A DNA stretch of 64,000 bases, from contig NZ_JASSYX010000001.1 of assembly GCF_030244015.1 (NCBI RefSeq), positions 1 to 64,000 of the forward strand. The letters are read 5' to 3'. Below are positions 42,714 to 54,000 of this stretch, piece by piece. Position 1 is the first letter of the stretch; the number at the start of each line of letters is the position of its first letter. Below the pieces are notes generated by a model. It searched no databases. It had not been told where the DNA came from and was given only the letters and a program-made list of their open reading frames with translations. This DNA comes from Pedobacter ginsengisoli. GTDB lineage: Bacteria > Bacteroidota > Bacteroidia > Sphingobacteriales > Sphingobacteriaceae. The position numbers were made by a program, and so were the translations under genes.

Positions 42714-43925
42714 ATGAGTTGGAAATTCTGGCAAAAGAATAAAGCCCAAAACGACAAGCCAAAGAAGAAAAAAAGCAAAAGCAGGGAATGGCTGGATGCA
42801 ATTCTATTTGCTGTAATTGCTGCAACCATTATCAGGGTATTTTTTATTGAGGCTTACACCATCCCTACAGGTTCGATGGAAAGGTCACTTTTGATTGGAG
42901 ATTTCCTCTTTGTAAGTAAGGTAAACTACGGTCCCCGCATACCGATGACCCCTGTGGCATTTCCGTTTGCACATCATACTATGCCGCTTACAGGTACCAA
43001 GGCTTATTGGGAAGGAATCCAATGGGATTACCGCAGGTTACCCGGACTGTCAGATATCAAGCGCAATGACGTCGTGGTATTTAACTATCCGCAGGGCGAT
43101 ACCGTAGCCCTGGAACAGCAGGAAGTAGATTATTATCAAATGGTAAGACATAGTGGCTGGAAAAGTGTCAATTCCCAGTTTACTATAGTGAGTCGTCCTG
43201 TTGATAAACGTGAAAACTACATCAAACGTTGTATTGCAATAGCCGGTGATACGGTAAGTATGAAAGCGGGAACTGTCTCTGTAAACGGTAAGCCTGAAAA
43301 ATTGAAAAAAACGGGTAATTTTACTTATGAAGTAACCTTTAAGACTGCTGACATTAATTTCGGTATTTTTCAGGATATGGGCTTTAGCATGAGGGATACA
43401 GATCCGGACATTACACAGCTCAGCGCTTCATCTTATTTATTTACCGGTTCAGAAACCATGATGGATGAAGTCAGAAAACTTGATTTTGTACAATCCGTAA
43501 AAGAGATGACCAGACCTGAAGGGGAAATGGAGATTGATGTTTTTCCTCATGATCCCAATAGAACCTGGAATGTCGATAACTTCGGGCCTATTGTTATTCC
43601 TAAGAAAGGCTGGACGGTCAAACTTGACAGCGCAACCATGCCGCTTTATGAAAGAAGTATCAGGATCTATGAAGGAAACAAGCTGGAAAAATCAGGTAAT
43701 GGCTGGCTCATTAACGGCAAACCTGCTGACAGTTATACTTTTAAAATGGACTATTACTGGATGATGGGAGACAACAGACACAATTCCCTTGATTCAAGAT
43801 ATTGGGGTTTCGTGCCTGAAGACCATATCGTAGGTAAAGCACTGTTTATCTGGATGAGTTTTGATACGAATGGTTCGTTCTTTAGTAAGATAAGATGGAA
43901 CCGGCTGCTAAGAGGAATTCATTAA
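42714..43925 (+). CDS. lepB: Signal peptidase I
   Basis: Cleaves signal peptides of exported proteins. A lysine-rich cytoplasmic N-terminus precedes one TM (~28-46). The catalytic Ser54 lies in PTGSMERSLL and the general-base Lys171 in NYIKRCIAIAGD. The late box is MMGDNRHNSLDSRYWGFVP. At 403 residues it is longer than E. coli LepB because of an insert around 185-320, typical of Bacteroidota. Its last 31 bp overlap the start of the hybrid-sensor gene in another frame. Confidence 0.96.
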   Translation: MSWKFWQKNKAQNDKPKKKKSKSREWLDAILFAVIAATIIRVFFIEAYTIPTGSMERSLLIGDFLFVSKVNYGPRIPMTPVAFPFAHHTMPLTGTKAYWEGIQWDYRRLPGLSDIKRNDVVVFNYPQGDTVALEQQEVDYYQMVRHSGWKSVNSQFTIVSRPVDKRENYIKRCIAIAGDTVSMKAGTVSVNGKPEKLKKTGNFTYEVTFKTADINFGIFQDMGFSMRDTDPDITQLSASSYLFTGSETMMDEVRKLDFVQSVKEMTRPEGEMEIDVFPHDPNRTWNVDNFGPIVIPKKGWTVKLDSATMPLYERSIRIYEGNKLEKSGNGWLINGKPADSYTFKMDYYWMMGDNRHNSLDSRYWGFVPEDHIVGKALFIWMSFDTNGSFFSKIRWNRLLRGIH

Positions 43926-46900
43926 TAACATTTTTTTTGATATGCCTGCTGGCGCCATTAGGGATTTTTGCGCAGCAGCAGCAGATCCAGTTTTCCAAGA
44001 TCGATCTTTCCAGCGGGCTTTCTCACAACCAGGTAAATGCGATTTTTAAAGATGACAAAGGCTTTATCTGGATAGGTACATTATCCGGTTTAAACCGTTT
44101 TGATGGCTATCAGTTTAAAATTTTTAAACATGATCCCAGAGATGTGAAATCTTTGTCCGATGATTTCATAGTTAATATCTTCGAATTACCGGATCATAAA
44201 TTGTATCTGGAAACCCGGGGAGCCCCAAATGTATATGATCCTGAAGCGCAAACCTTTATCAGGGACGTGAGCGGTTACCTGAAAAAATTAGATATCAGCG
44301 CAAAAAAAATCCGGGAAATTCTGAAAGACAACCAGGGAAACTTCTGGTTCAACGCACTTGAGGAGGGCATATTTAAGTATGACGCATCAAAGAAAACAAC
44401 ATTACATTACAAGTGCGGTGGCACAGGTTTAAAATCCTTATCTGCAAGTCCCGTCTCTTCCATTCAGAAAGACTCGAAGGGCCACATTTGGGTGATACAC
44501 AGGGATAAAACCATCGAGATGCTTGATATGAATTCTGAGCACACAGTAAGACGGATCACATCACTTCGTTTGCAAAAAACTTCAGAATTTCAGGATTTTA
44601 AATTATTCGTAGACAATACTTTTGATCTGTGGATTTATACGGTGAACAATCAGCGGGGGATCGAATATTATGATCCCTCAACCGGAAAGAGAAGATTTAT
44701 AGACAAGGGCCCGGGTGCTTTAAAGAGTAACCTCATCAATGGGATGATCCAGGATGGAAACGGTCTGATCTGGATAGGCACAGATCACGGTGGTGTGAAT
44801 TTACTCAGCAAAAAGGATTTCAGCATGAGGTATCTCGTGTCCAATGAGGATGACGTAAAAAGTATTGGCCAAAATAGCATCACCAGTCTTTACAAAGATG
44901 CCTCAGGAATCATATGGGTAGGTACTTTCAAAAAAGGAATAAGCTACTACCATGAAAAAATCCTGAAATTTCCGCTTTATCAGCATCAGGCAGGGCGTAC
45001 AGATGGTTTGGTATATGACGATGTGAACCGTTTCACTGAAGATGATCTGGGCAATATCTGGATTGGCACGAACGGAGGGGGGCTGTTTTATTTCAACAGG
45101 AAATCAGGTCAGTTCAAAAAATACATCCACCAGCCCGGCAATATCAATAGCCTGGCAAATGACATTATAGTCAGCCTTTTTATAGATCATGAGAAGAAAC
45201 TATGGATCGGCAGTTATTTTGGGGGACTAAGCAGCTTCGACGGCAGGGATTTCAAACATTATAAACACAACAGTAATGATCCAAAGAGTTTAGCTGATGA
45301 CCGGGTATGGGACATCATGGAGGACAATAAGCATCGTTTATGGATTGCTACGCTCAGCGGCGGACTTGATCTGCTCGACAGAAAGACAGGGACATTCACC
45401 CATAAAAGGGCCGGACAGCCAAATAGTATCGGTTCAGATTTCATTTCCTGCATTATCCAGGACAAAAAAGGCAACATCTGGATTGGCACTTCGCTCGGCG
45501 TGGACCGTATGGACATTAACGGACGTTTTACCCATTTCGCCAACAAGCCGGGGAATGCCAACTCCCTGGTCAATAATATTGTATATGATGTGATGGAAGA
45601 TAGCCGGGGCTTTATCTGGATCGCGACACGTGATGGTCTAAGCAGGTTTAATCCAGTAAAGAACGAATTCAGGAACTTTGATTCAAAAGATGGCCTTACT
45701 GAAAAGGCCACACTTAAAATAGTCGAAGACAATAATAGGAACCTCTGGCTAAGCACATCAAACGGATTGTTTAACATCATAGTCAGTAATGAAAAGAATG
45801 GCGGCCTCTCCTATTCTTTCAGAAAGTATGATGAGCATGATGGCTTGCAGGGAAGTGCCTTCAATGCCAACGCCGGCTACCGCACGAGGTCTGGAGAACT
45901 GATATTTGGAGGAGCGAACGGCTTTAATATCTTTCAGCCGGAGCGCATTAAGAACGATGACAGTAAACCGGAACTTGTACTTTCTGATCTGCAGATTGCG
46001 AATAAAAGCATCAATATTGGAGAACGTGTTGATGGCCGGGTGATCTTAAAGAAATCCATAACTTTCAGCAGCACGCTGGAACTGGCCTATGCACAGAATG
46101 GGTTTACACTGGAATTCGCTGCACTAAACTATTTCAATCCGCAGAAAATAAAATACCGGTACAAGCTGGTCGGTTTTGATCAGGAATGGCAGGAACTCCC
46201 GGGCAATAACCGCAGGGCGACCTATACAAACATCGATCCGGGTGAGTATATTTTTAAAGTAATCTCTACCAATTCCTCGGGAAACTGGGTTGACAACGAA
46301 ATAAACCTTAAAGTTTCTGTACTTCCCCCTTTTTATAGAACCTGGATAGCCTATGCCATTTATATTCTAATAGTTGGGGGTACATTATTGTTCATCAGGG
46401 ACAGGGGTATCAGAAAAATAAAAAAGGAATTTCTCCTAGAACAGGAAAGGCAGCAGGGCAAAAGAATGCACGAACTGGATATGCTGAAAATCAAATTTTT
46501 TACAAACGTTAGCCACGAGTTCAGGACTCCGCTTTCGCTGATCATTACCCCGCTGGAAAAACTGATCAGGCAGGCGAAAGACCAGGAAAAGGAACAATTG
46601 CAGATGATCCACAGAAATGGCCGGCGCTTATTAAATCTGGTTAACCAGCTACTGGATTTTCGCCGTATGGAAGTGCAGGAACTTCGTTTGCAGCGCAGAC
46701 CCGGCGATATCATTCAGTTCGTTAAAGAGCTTTCCCTTGCCTTCAATGACGTAGCGGAACGCAAAAATATCCGGCTGGATTTTGAGAGTGACCGTTCACA
46801 TCTGATTACGACGTTTGATCATGATAAGATTGAAAGGATTTTATTCAATTTGCTTTCCAATGCATTTAAATTTACCCCAAATGGAGGCAAGGTCACTGTG

Positions 46901-48055
46901 GGCTTGCAAGCAAAACCCGCCGGGAACGGGCAAACCGAACTGGCGCTCAAAGTGAGCGATACCGGCATAGGCATTGATGCCGATAAAAAGGAACAGATCT
47001 TTGAACGCTTTTTCCAAAGTGATCTTCCTGATTCTATTGTGAATCAGGGAAGCGGTATCGGTCTTTCCATTACCAGGGAATTCGTAAAGCTTCATGGGGG
47101 CGAAATTCGGGTAGAAAGTGAACAGAACAAAGGCAGTGTTTTTACAGTATCTTTTTTATTTTCAGAGGAACTTAGTCAGACCGTTGTTCAATCGGAACAG
47201 TCAGAACCGGAGGTTATAATTGAGAACCATTTGACAGAAAAGCTTTCTGAACCAGAGGTTAGCTGGAGAAGCAAAAAACCGATCCTGATGCTGATTGAAG
47301 ACAATGATGATTTCCGTTTTTACCTGAAAGACAATCTGAAAGAACATTACCAGATTGCCGAAGCGGCAAACGGAAAGGAAGGCTGGCAAAAAATACTTTC
47401 TGGGCATCCTGATCTAATTGTAAGTGACGTGACCATGCCTGAGCTGAACGGAATTGACCTGTGCCGGAAAATTAAGGCTGACAACCGGACTGCTCATATC
47501 CCGGTGATACTGCTCACTGCGCTGAGTACAGAAGATCAGCAGTTGACTGGTCTGGAGACCGGGGCCAGTGACTATGTGACCAAGCCGTTCAACTTCGAGA
47601 TTCTGTTGTCCAAGATCAGAAACCTGCTGCAGCAGCAGGCGCTTTCAAAAAAAACTTACCAAAAACAGCTGGAACTCAGGCCTTCTGAAACAGAAGTGGA
47701 GTCGGTCAATGAAAAATTTCTACGCCAGCTGTCCCTTCACCTGGAAAAACACCTGTCCGATTCATCTTATACCGTGGACCAGCTGAGCACAGATATGAAC
47801 ATGAGCAGGGTAGGCCTCTATAAGAAAATAATTCCGCTCACCGGAAAATCTCCGATAGAATACATCAGGTCATACCGGCTTCAGAAATCAAGGTCATTAT
47901 TGCTGAAATCGCAGATGACCATTGCCGAGGTAGCCTACCAGGTCGGGTTCAGCAACCCGAAACATTTCAGCAAATATTTTAAGGAGGAATTTGGCGTGCT
48001 GCCATCAGTATTTGCCTTCCAAAATCGGGGATCAGCCCCGCAATTGCCCTCCTAA
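43895..48055 (+). CDS. Hybrid two-component sensor/regulator (HTCS) of the polysaccharide locus
   Basis: 1386 residues, one-protein signalling system at the inner membrane. Signal peptide ~1-26. Two-component-regulator propeller repeats (~30-690) show many FIWIGT/NIWIGT motifs. A Y_Y_Y domain is at ~720-805 and a TM at ~815-835. The kinase core has His874 (NVSHEFRTPLS), an N-box (LLSNAFKFTPNGG) and G-boxes (DTGIGI, GSGIGLSI). The receiver has Asp1178 (VSDVTMPELNG). An AraC-type DNA-binding domain is at ~1275-1375. All key residues are present. The ATG overlaps lepB but is the only start that keeps the basic n-region (PAAKR) of the signal peptide. Confidence 0.95.
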   Translation: MEPAAKRNSLITFFLICLLAPLGIFAQQQQIQFSKIDLSSGLSHNQVNAIFKDDKGFIWIGTLSGLNRFDGYQFKIFKHDPRDVKSLSDDFIVNIFELPDHKLYLETRGAPNVYDPEAQTFIRDVSGYLKKLDISAKKIREILKDNQGNFWFNALEEGIFKYDASKKTTLHYKCGGTGLKSLSASPVSSIQKDSKGHIWVIHRDKTIEMLDMNSEHTVRRITSLRLQKTSEFQDFKLFVDNTFDLWIYTVNNQRGIEYYDPSTGKRRFIDKGPGALKSNLINGMIQDGNGLIWIGTDHGGVNLLSKKDFSMRYLVSNEDDVKSIGQNSITSLYKDASGIIWVGTFKKGISYYHEKILKFPLYQHQAGRTDGLVYDDVNRFTEDDLGNIWIGTNGGGLFYFNRKSGQFKKYIHQPGNINSLANDIIVSLFIDHEKKLWIGSYFGGLSSFDGRDFKHYKHNSNDPKSLADDRVWDIMEDNKHRLWIATLSGGLDLLDRKTGTFTHKRAGQPNSIGSDFISCIIQDKKGNIWIGTSLGVDRMDINGRFTHFANKPGNANSLVNNIVYDVMEDSRGFIWIATRDGLSRFNPVKNEFRNFDSKDGLTEKATLKIVEDNNRNLWLSTSNGLFNIIVSNEKNGGLSYSFRKYDEHDGLQGSAFNANAGYRTRSGELIFGGANGFNIFQPERIKNDDSKPELVLSDLQIANKSINIGERVDGRVILKKSITFSSTLELAYAQNGFTLEFAALNYFNPQKIKYRYKLVGFDQEWQELPGNNRRATYTNIDPGEYIFKVISTNSSGNWVDNEINLKVSVLPPFYRTWIAYAIYILIVGGTLLFIRDRGIRKIKKEFLLEQERQQGKRMHELDMLKIKFFTNVSHEFRTPLSLIITPLEKLIRQAKDQEKEQLQMIHRNGRRLLNLVNQLLDFRRMEVQELRLQRRPGDIIQFVKELSLAFNDVAERKNIRLDFESDRSHLITTFDHDKIERILFNLLSNAFKFTPNGGKVTVGLQAKPAGNGQTELALKVSDTGIGIDADKKEQIFERFFQSDLPDSIVNQGSGIGLSITREFVKLHGGEIRVESEQNKGSVFTVSFLFSEELSQTVVQSEQSEPEVIIENHLTEKLSEPEVSWRSKKPILMLIEDNDDFRFYLKDNLKEHYQIAEAANGKEGWQKILSGHPDLIVSDVTMPELNGIDLCRKIKADNRTAHIPVILLTALSTEDQQLTGLETGASDYVTKPFNFEILLSKIRNLLQQQALSKKTYQKQLELRPSETEVESVNEKFLRQLSLHLEKHLSDSSYTVDQLSTDMNMSRVGLYKKIIPLTGKSPIEYIRSYRLQKSRSLLLKSQMTIAEVAYQVGFSNPKHFSKYFKEEFGVLPSVFAFQNRGSAPQLPS

Positions 48056-48167
48056 GGCCGGTTTGTTAACATTTTAATACCTAGTTGTTATCATATGAAT
48101 GCCCTTGGCGGTTTCTTTTCCTGCTACTTTTAGCAGCAAAATAACCAAGTATAAATTGCATTTTTCT

Positions 48168-51029
48168 ATGAACAAAGTCAGGGCCAGTTCCGCGATCTTT
48201 ATTTCCGCAGTATTTTATTCCATTATAGTATGCGGACAGGGAAGTAAACCATATCAGCAAACTGCAACAGGAGTCGAAGTAGACATTCACCACTCGCTCA
48301 CGGGCATAAAAAAGATCCGCCTTCAACCCGTAACAGACCAGATCATCCATGTTACCGCCGTCGCCGCAAATGAATTCCCGGAAGACAATAGCCTGATGTC
48401 CGTCAGGACAAACAACAGTGATCTTAAATTCTCAGTGAGCAGCACCAGTGATCTTGTTGTTTTAAGCACCGGATCGGTCAAAGCAGAAGTGTCTCCAGAA
48501 ACCGGGCTGATCACCTATAAGGACAAGAACGGTAATGTGATACTCAGTCAAAGCAAAATTGCCGCAGCTGCACTGACACCGGCGATCTTCGATGGCCAGC
48601 CTTCTTACCAGGTATCCCAATTTTTTGATGCCGGGGAGGATGAAGCTTATTATGGCCTCGGCCAACACCAGCAGGGACTGGTCAACTACCGGGGTCGCAG
48701 AGTGGACCTGGTTCAGTACAATACGGAAATCGCTGTTCCATTTATGATCTCCAATAAAGGCTATGGCCTGCTTTGGGACAATTACTCTATTACAAGAGCT
48801 GGTGATGTCAGGGACTATGAGCCTCTGAGCGCTTTACGCCTATTCGCTAAAACCGGCGAAGAAGGCTGGCTTACCGCAAGCTATATACGTAAAGACAAAC
48901 CCGATGACATACTTTTTACACAGCCCGTGTCCGAAATTTCCATGAACTGGCTTAGTGACCAGCATAAATTTCCAGCAAAAATTAAAATGCAGGACGCCAT
49001 CGTGAATTATGAAGGAGCTGTAGCAAGCGGGCTGGCCGGCTTGTATCAACTGCAGCTTAAATATGCCGGCTATGTCAAAGTTTGGTTTGATGGCAAACTG
49101 GTTGCAGACTACTGGCGTCAGGCATGGAACTCCGGGCTGGCTGTTCTGGACCTCCACCTCGAGAAAAACAAAAAGGTTAAAGTCAGGATAGAGTGGACAC
49201 CCGATGGCACAGAATCCTACCTGGGCTTAACCTGTCTGCCCCCTGCGCCTGAGACATTAAAAAATACTTTTGCTTTTAGTTCCGAATCAGGAGCTGCCGT
49301 AAATTACTATTTCATTAGCGGGGAAAATGCCGACCAGGTGATCAGCGGCTATCGTACTATAACGGGAAAGGCAGTGCTGATGCCCAAATGGGCCATGGGA
49401 TTCTGGCAAAGCCGGGAGCGGTACAAAACCCAGAACGACATCTTATCTACTGTAAAAGAATTCAGGAGCAGGAAGATCCCTCTTGACAATATTGTGCTCG
49501 ATTGGTCCTACTGGAAGGAACCGGAATGGGGAAGCCAGCAATTCGATCCGGCACGATTCCCAGATCCGGAGGGAATGATCAGATCACTGCACCAGCAACA
49601 TACCAAACTGATGATCTCGGTATGGCCCAAGTTCAACAAAGGCTTTGATATTTATAATGATTTCAATAAGGATGGATTCCTGTATAAGAGAAACATAGCG
49701 GAAGGGCGTAAGGACTGGATCGGAAAAGGATATTCCAATACTTTTTACGATGCATTTAATCCCGAAGCCCGGATAAAGTTCTGGAACCTGATGAACAAAA
49801 GGCTTTACAGCAAAGGCATAGATGCCTGGTGGATGGATGCCACGGAGCCCGATATGCACTCTAATCTGCCTGTTGAAAACAGGAAAGAACAAATGACCCC
49901 AAATTTCCAGGGTTCGTCTACTACTTATTTTAACGCATTTCCCCTGGTAAACGCCAAAGGGGTATATGAAGGCCAGCGTAAGGTCAATCCGGCAGATAGG
50001 GTATTTATCCTTACCCGTTCCGCCTATGCGGGGCTTCAGCGGTATGCTGCTGCCGCCTGGAGTGGAGACATTGCATCCAGATGGGAAGACATGAGGGCCC
50101 AGATCGGAGCCGGCATTAACTTTTCGCTGTCAGGGATGCCATACTGGACTATGGATATCGGTGGTTTTTCTGTGGAAAAACGCTATGAAGATGCAAAAGG
50201 AGCGGACCTTGAGGAATGGCGGGAACTCAATACCCGCTGGTACCAGTTTGGCGCATTTGTTCCCCTGTTCAGGTCGCATGGGCAATACCCTTTCCGCGAG
50301 ATTTATAACATTGCACCGCAAGATCACCCGGCCTATAAAAGCATGCTTTTCTATAATAAGCTGCGGTATCGCCTGATGCCATATATCTATTCGCTGGCAG
50401 GGCAGACCTATCATCAGGACTATACGATCATGCGGGGCCTGGTCATGGATTTTCCAAATGACCTAAAGGCCTGCAATTCAAAGGATGCCTATATGTTTGG
50501 CCCCTCCCTGTTGATCAATCCGGTGTATAAATACAAAGAAAGGAGCAGGAAAGTATACCTGCCTGCTGGTCAGGGATGGTACAACCTGTACACCGGCAAG
50601 TATTACCCGGGAGGACAGGAGATCGATGCTGAAGCTGCCTATGAAAAAATGCCGGTATATGTCAGGGCCGGATCTATTGTGCCATTTGGCCCCGAACTGC
50701 AATACACAGATGAGAAACCTGCAGATCCTGTAACCTTATTTGTTTTCACCGGCAACGATGCTTCATTCTCTTTATACGAAGATGAGGGGACCAATTACAA
50801 TTACGAAAAAGGGAAATTTTCAACCATAGCCTTAAACTATAATGAAAAAACCAAATCGCTGACCATCGCCGGCCGGAGCGGAAGCTATGAAGGCATGAAA
50901 AAGGAAAGGACATTCAGGATAATCGTCCGGAACCCGAAAACTGCAAGGGAACTGAACGTTGACCAAAAGGCAGATTACATCATTCCATATAATGGCAGAC
51001 AAAAAGTGATCAAATTTTCAACCCATTAA
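48168..51029 (+). CDS. GH31 glycoside hydrolase with PA14 insert, probable alpha-xylosidase
   Basis: 953 residues from the ATG at 48168, which begins the signal peptide. An N-terminal beta-sandwich carries a PA14-like insert (~270-365; LYQLQLKYAGYVKVWFDGKL). The catalytic barrel has the nucleophile Asp557 in WWMDATEPD and the acid/base Asp634 in AAWSGDIASRW. C-terminal beta domains follow. The WWMDATEPD form and PA14 insert match xyloglucan-active alpha-xylosidases such as the Cellvibrio Xyl31A type, by memory. Exported, probably periplasmic or surface. It follows the sensor gene by 112 bp and starts the transport operon. Substrate assignment is inference. Confidence 0.88.
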   Translation: MNKVRASSAIFISAVFYSIIVCGQGSKPYQQTATGVEVDIHHSLTGIKKIRLQPVTDQIIHVTAVAANEFPEDNSLMSVRTNNSDLKFSVSSTSDLVVLSTGSVKAEVSPETGLITYKDKNGNVILSQSKIAAAALTPAIFDGQPSYQVSQFFDAGEDEAYYGLGQHQQGLVNYRGRRVDLVQYNTEIAVPFMISNKGYGLLWDNYSITRAGDVRDYEPLSALRLFAKTGEEGWLTASYIRKDKPDDILFTQPVSEISMNWLSDQHKFPAKIKMQDAIVNYEGAVASGLAGLYQLQLKYAGYVKVWFDGKLVADYWRQAWNSGLAVLDLHLEKNKKVKVRIEWTPDGTESYLGLTCLPPAPETLKNTFAFSSESGAAVNYYFISGENADQVISGYRTITGKAVLMPKWAMGFWQSRERYKTQNDILSTVKEFRSRKIPLDNIVLDWSYWKEPEWGSQQFDPARFPDPEGMIRSLHQQHTKLMISVWPKFNKGFDIYNDFNKDGFLYKRNIAEGRKDWIGKGYSNTFYDAFNPEARIKFWNLMNKRLYSKGIDAWWMDATEPDMHSNLPVENRKEQMTPNFQGSSTTYFNAFPLVNAKGVYEGQRKVNPADRVFILTRSAYAGLQRYAAAAWSGDIASRWEDMRAQIGAGINFSLSGMPYWTMDIGGFSVEKRYEDAKGADLEEWRELNTRWYQFGAFVPLFRSHGQYPFREIYNIAPQDHPAYKSMLFYNKLRYRLMPYIYSLAGQTYHQDYTIMRGLVMDFPNDLKACNSKDAYMFGPSLLINPVYKYKERSRKVYLPAGQGWYNLYTGKYYPGGQEIDAEAAYEKMPVYVRAGSIVPFGPELQYTDEKPADPVTLFVFTGNDASFSLYEDEGTNYNYEKGKFSTIALNYNEKTKSLTIAGRSGSYEGMKKERTFRIIVRNPKTARELNVDQKADYIIPYNGRQKVIKFSTH

Positions 51030-51084
51030 TTCGCAACCAAATTAAAATCCAGATATAAATGAATCTATTATTTACTAAAACTCT

Positions 51085-54000
51085 ATGAACGGCATGAAAA
51101 AGAATTCTATTGTTAAAAGAGAAAGGGTATTTCTGCTGATGTTTCTTTCTCTGCTATTTTTTAGTCAGACATTGCTCGCCCAGCAGCGGCAGATCAGCGG
51201 GAAGGTAACCGGGAGCTCAGATGGGACACCAATACCGGGAGCTGTGGTGAAAGTTAAGGGCAAAACCGGTGGAACCAGTACCAGTTCAGAGGGAGCCTTT
51301 ACCATTAGCGCTCAAACGGGTGACATTCTTGTCATCAGTTCAGTAGCCTACCTCACCAAAGAGGTTACGGTGGCTCAGAGCAATACCATCAATATAAGCC
51401 TCGACGACGATAATAAGAACCTGGAAGAGGTGGTTGTTGTCGGATATGGCGTACAGCAGAAAAAACTGGTGACGGGGGCTACCGTACAGGTAAAAGGGGA
51501 AACCCTTCAAAAACAAAGCACTACCAATGCCCTGCAGGGGCTTCAGGGACAAACTCCCGGTGTTCAGATCACTTCGACTTCTGGTCAGCCTGGCGAAGCA
51601 ATGAAAGTGAACATCAGGGGACTTGGTACCATTGGCAACTCAGGTCCACTGTATGTCGTTGATGGAGTGCTTACCGGCGACATTACCTACCTCAATGCTG
51701 CAGATATCGAGTCTATCGACATTCTAAAAGATGCAGCCTCGGCAGCAATTTATGGTTCACAGGCTGCCAACGGGGTAGTTCTGGTGACTACCCGAACGGG
51801 AAAACGTGGTCAGGCTTCGCAAATTACTTTTGATGCCTATGCGGGCGTGCAGAATGTGGCCAGAAAGGTTGATTTGCTCAATGCTTCTCAGTACGCTGCT
51901 ATCATGAGTGAAGCAGCGATAAACGGCGGCAAACAGCCGTTGTTTACGAACGAACAGATCGCTGCTTTTGGTGAGGGCACCAACTGGATGGACGAAATGT
52001 TTTCCGGCGATGCATTAACTCAAAATTATTCCATTGGTGCTTCGGGTGCATCTGAAACATCTGTGTATTCAACCGGGCTTTCCTATACCGGACAAGAAGG
52101 GGTAGTAGGCGGTAAAAGCTTGTCCAACTATCAGCGCTACAGCTTCAGGATCAATTCAGAGCATAATTTTTACAAAGAGATCATCAAGATCGGGCAGCAC
52201 CTGACCTATACAGATATCAAAAACAACGGTATCGGTGTGGGCAATCAATACAACAATTCTTTAAGGGCTGCTTTCGGTGCAAGCCCCTTCCTGCAGATGT
52301 ATGATGAGAATGGCAATTTCTTTGACAACAGCAATTCCACCTGGAACAACGGTGAAGCCAATCCATATGCCGTGATGGTATATACTAATCAAAACAGAAG
52401 GAATAGCCAGCGCATCCTTGGCGATGTTTATGCCATTATAGAACCCATTAAAAATCTGAAGATCAGGACCAGTTTGGGGATGGATTACAATGCTGGCGAA
52501 AGCCGTTCATTTACGCCAATCTACAATTTGTCCGCCTATGCTTATAGCACAACCACCAAAGCGAGCCAGTCCATGAACAAGGGTAAGTCTTTTATTTGGG
52601 ACAACCTGATTACCTATAAATTTAATGTTACAACGGATCATACTTTTGAGGCTATGGCGGGTAGTTCTGCTTATCAGGCGGATGGGTCAAATATTTTTGG
52701 CACCAACACCAACCTGATCTTTGATGGTCTTGATCATGCCTGGCTGAGCAATGCAACGGGGAAAGAAGTGGCCGGCATTACCATTGGCGGAAGGCCTGAT
52801 GATCCGGACCGGAGAATGTCGTATTTCGGAAGGTTAAATTACAACTACAAAGAGAAATACCTGATCAATGCCACTTTCCGTGCGGACGGTTCATCCAGAT
52901 TCTCCAATCAGAACCGCTGGGGATATTTTCCTTCTGTATCTGCAGGATGGGTGGTCACCAATGAGAAATTTATGGAAAGTCAAAAAGGCTGGCTTGATTT
53001 TCTTAAAGTCCGCGCAAGCTGGGGGCAGGTTGGAAACCAGAACATCGCGGCTTTTCAATACCTGGCGCCGATCAAGCTTGACAACACCAATTATACTTTT
53101 GGTGATAAAGAAGGCGCGCTCACTCCTGGTGCTTATCCCATCAGGCTGAGTAACCTGGGGGTAAAGTGGGAAACATCAGAGCAAACCAATATTGGTTTTG
53201 ATGCAAACTTCTTGCAAAATAAGTTCACATTAAACTTCGACTGGTATGACAAGACAACAAAAGACTGGCTGATCAATGCACCGATACTGGCTACAGCAGG
53301 AGCTGATGCACCTTTTATCAATGGTGGAAACGTCAGCAACAAGGGGATCGAGCTGGGGCTGACATACCGGAGTAATTTCGGGGAGTTTAATTATTCGGTA
53401 GGCCTGAACGGAGCCTACAACAAAAATAAGGTCGGGGAAATTCCTACTGCCGATGGTATTGTTCACGGCCTTTCTAACCAGCTTTTTGACAACGCGCTTG
53501 AGTTTTGCCGTGCGCAAAGCGGATTCCCGATCGGGTATTTCTGGGGACTGAAGACTGCTGGCATCTTTCAGAACGAAGCTGAGGTATCGGCCTACAGATC
53601 GGCGGACGGTAAGGTCATTCAGCCATCAGCGCAGCCCGGTGATGTAAAATATGCAGACCAGAATGGTGATGGAGTAATTGACAACAGCGACCGGGGCATG
53701 ATCGGAAATCCCAATCCGGATTATACTTTTGGGATTACCTTGTCTGGCGATTACAAAGGCTTTGATTTCTCCGTGGTAGCTTCGGGCGTGGCAGGCAACG
53801 ACATTGTCCAGTCATACCGCAATCAATCCAGTCAATATGGTAATTATACCACCAGGATTCTTGACAGATGGCATGGAGAAGGCTCGTCAAATACACTTCC
53901 GAGGGTAACCGAAGACAACAGGAACTGGACTAATTTTTCAGACCTGTATATCCAAAAAGGAGATTTCCTGAGAATCAGTAATGTAACTATAGGTTACGAT

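Noticed and set aside
45259-45780. 173-codon minus-strand ORF inside the hybrid-sensor gene
   Set aside because: Shadow of the repeated propeller motifs of the sensor; low-complexity serine/leucine translation.
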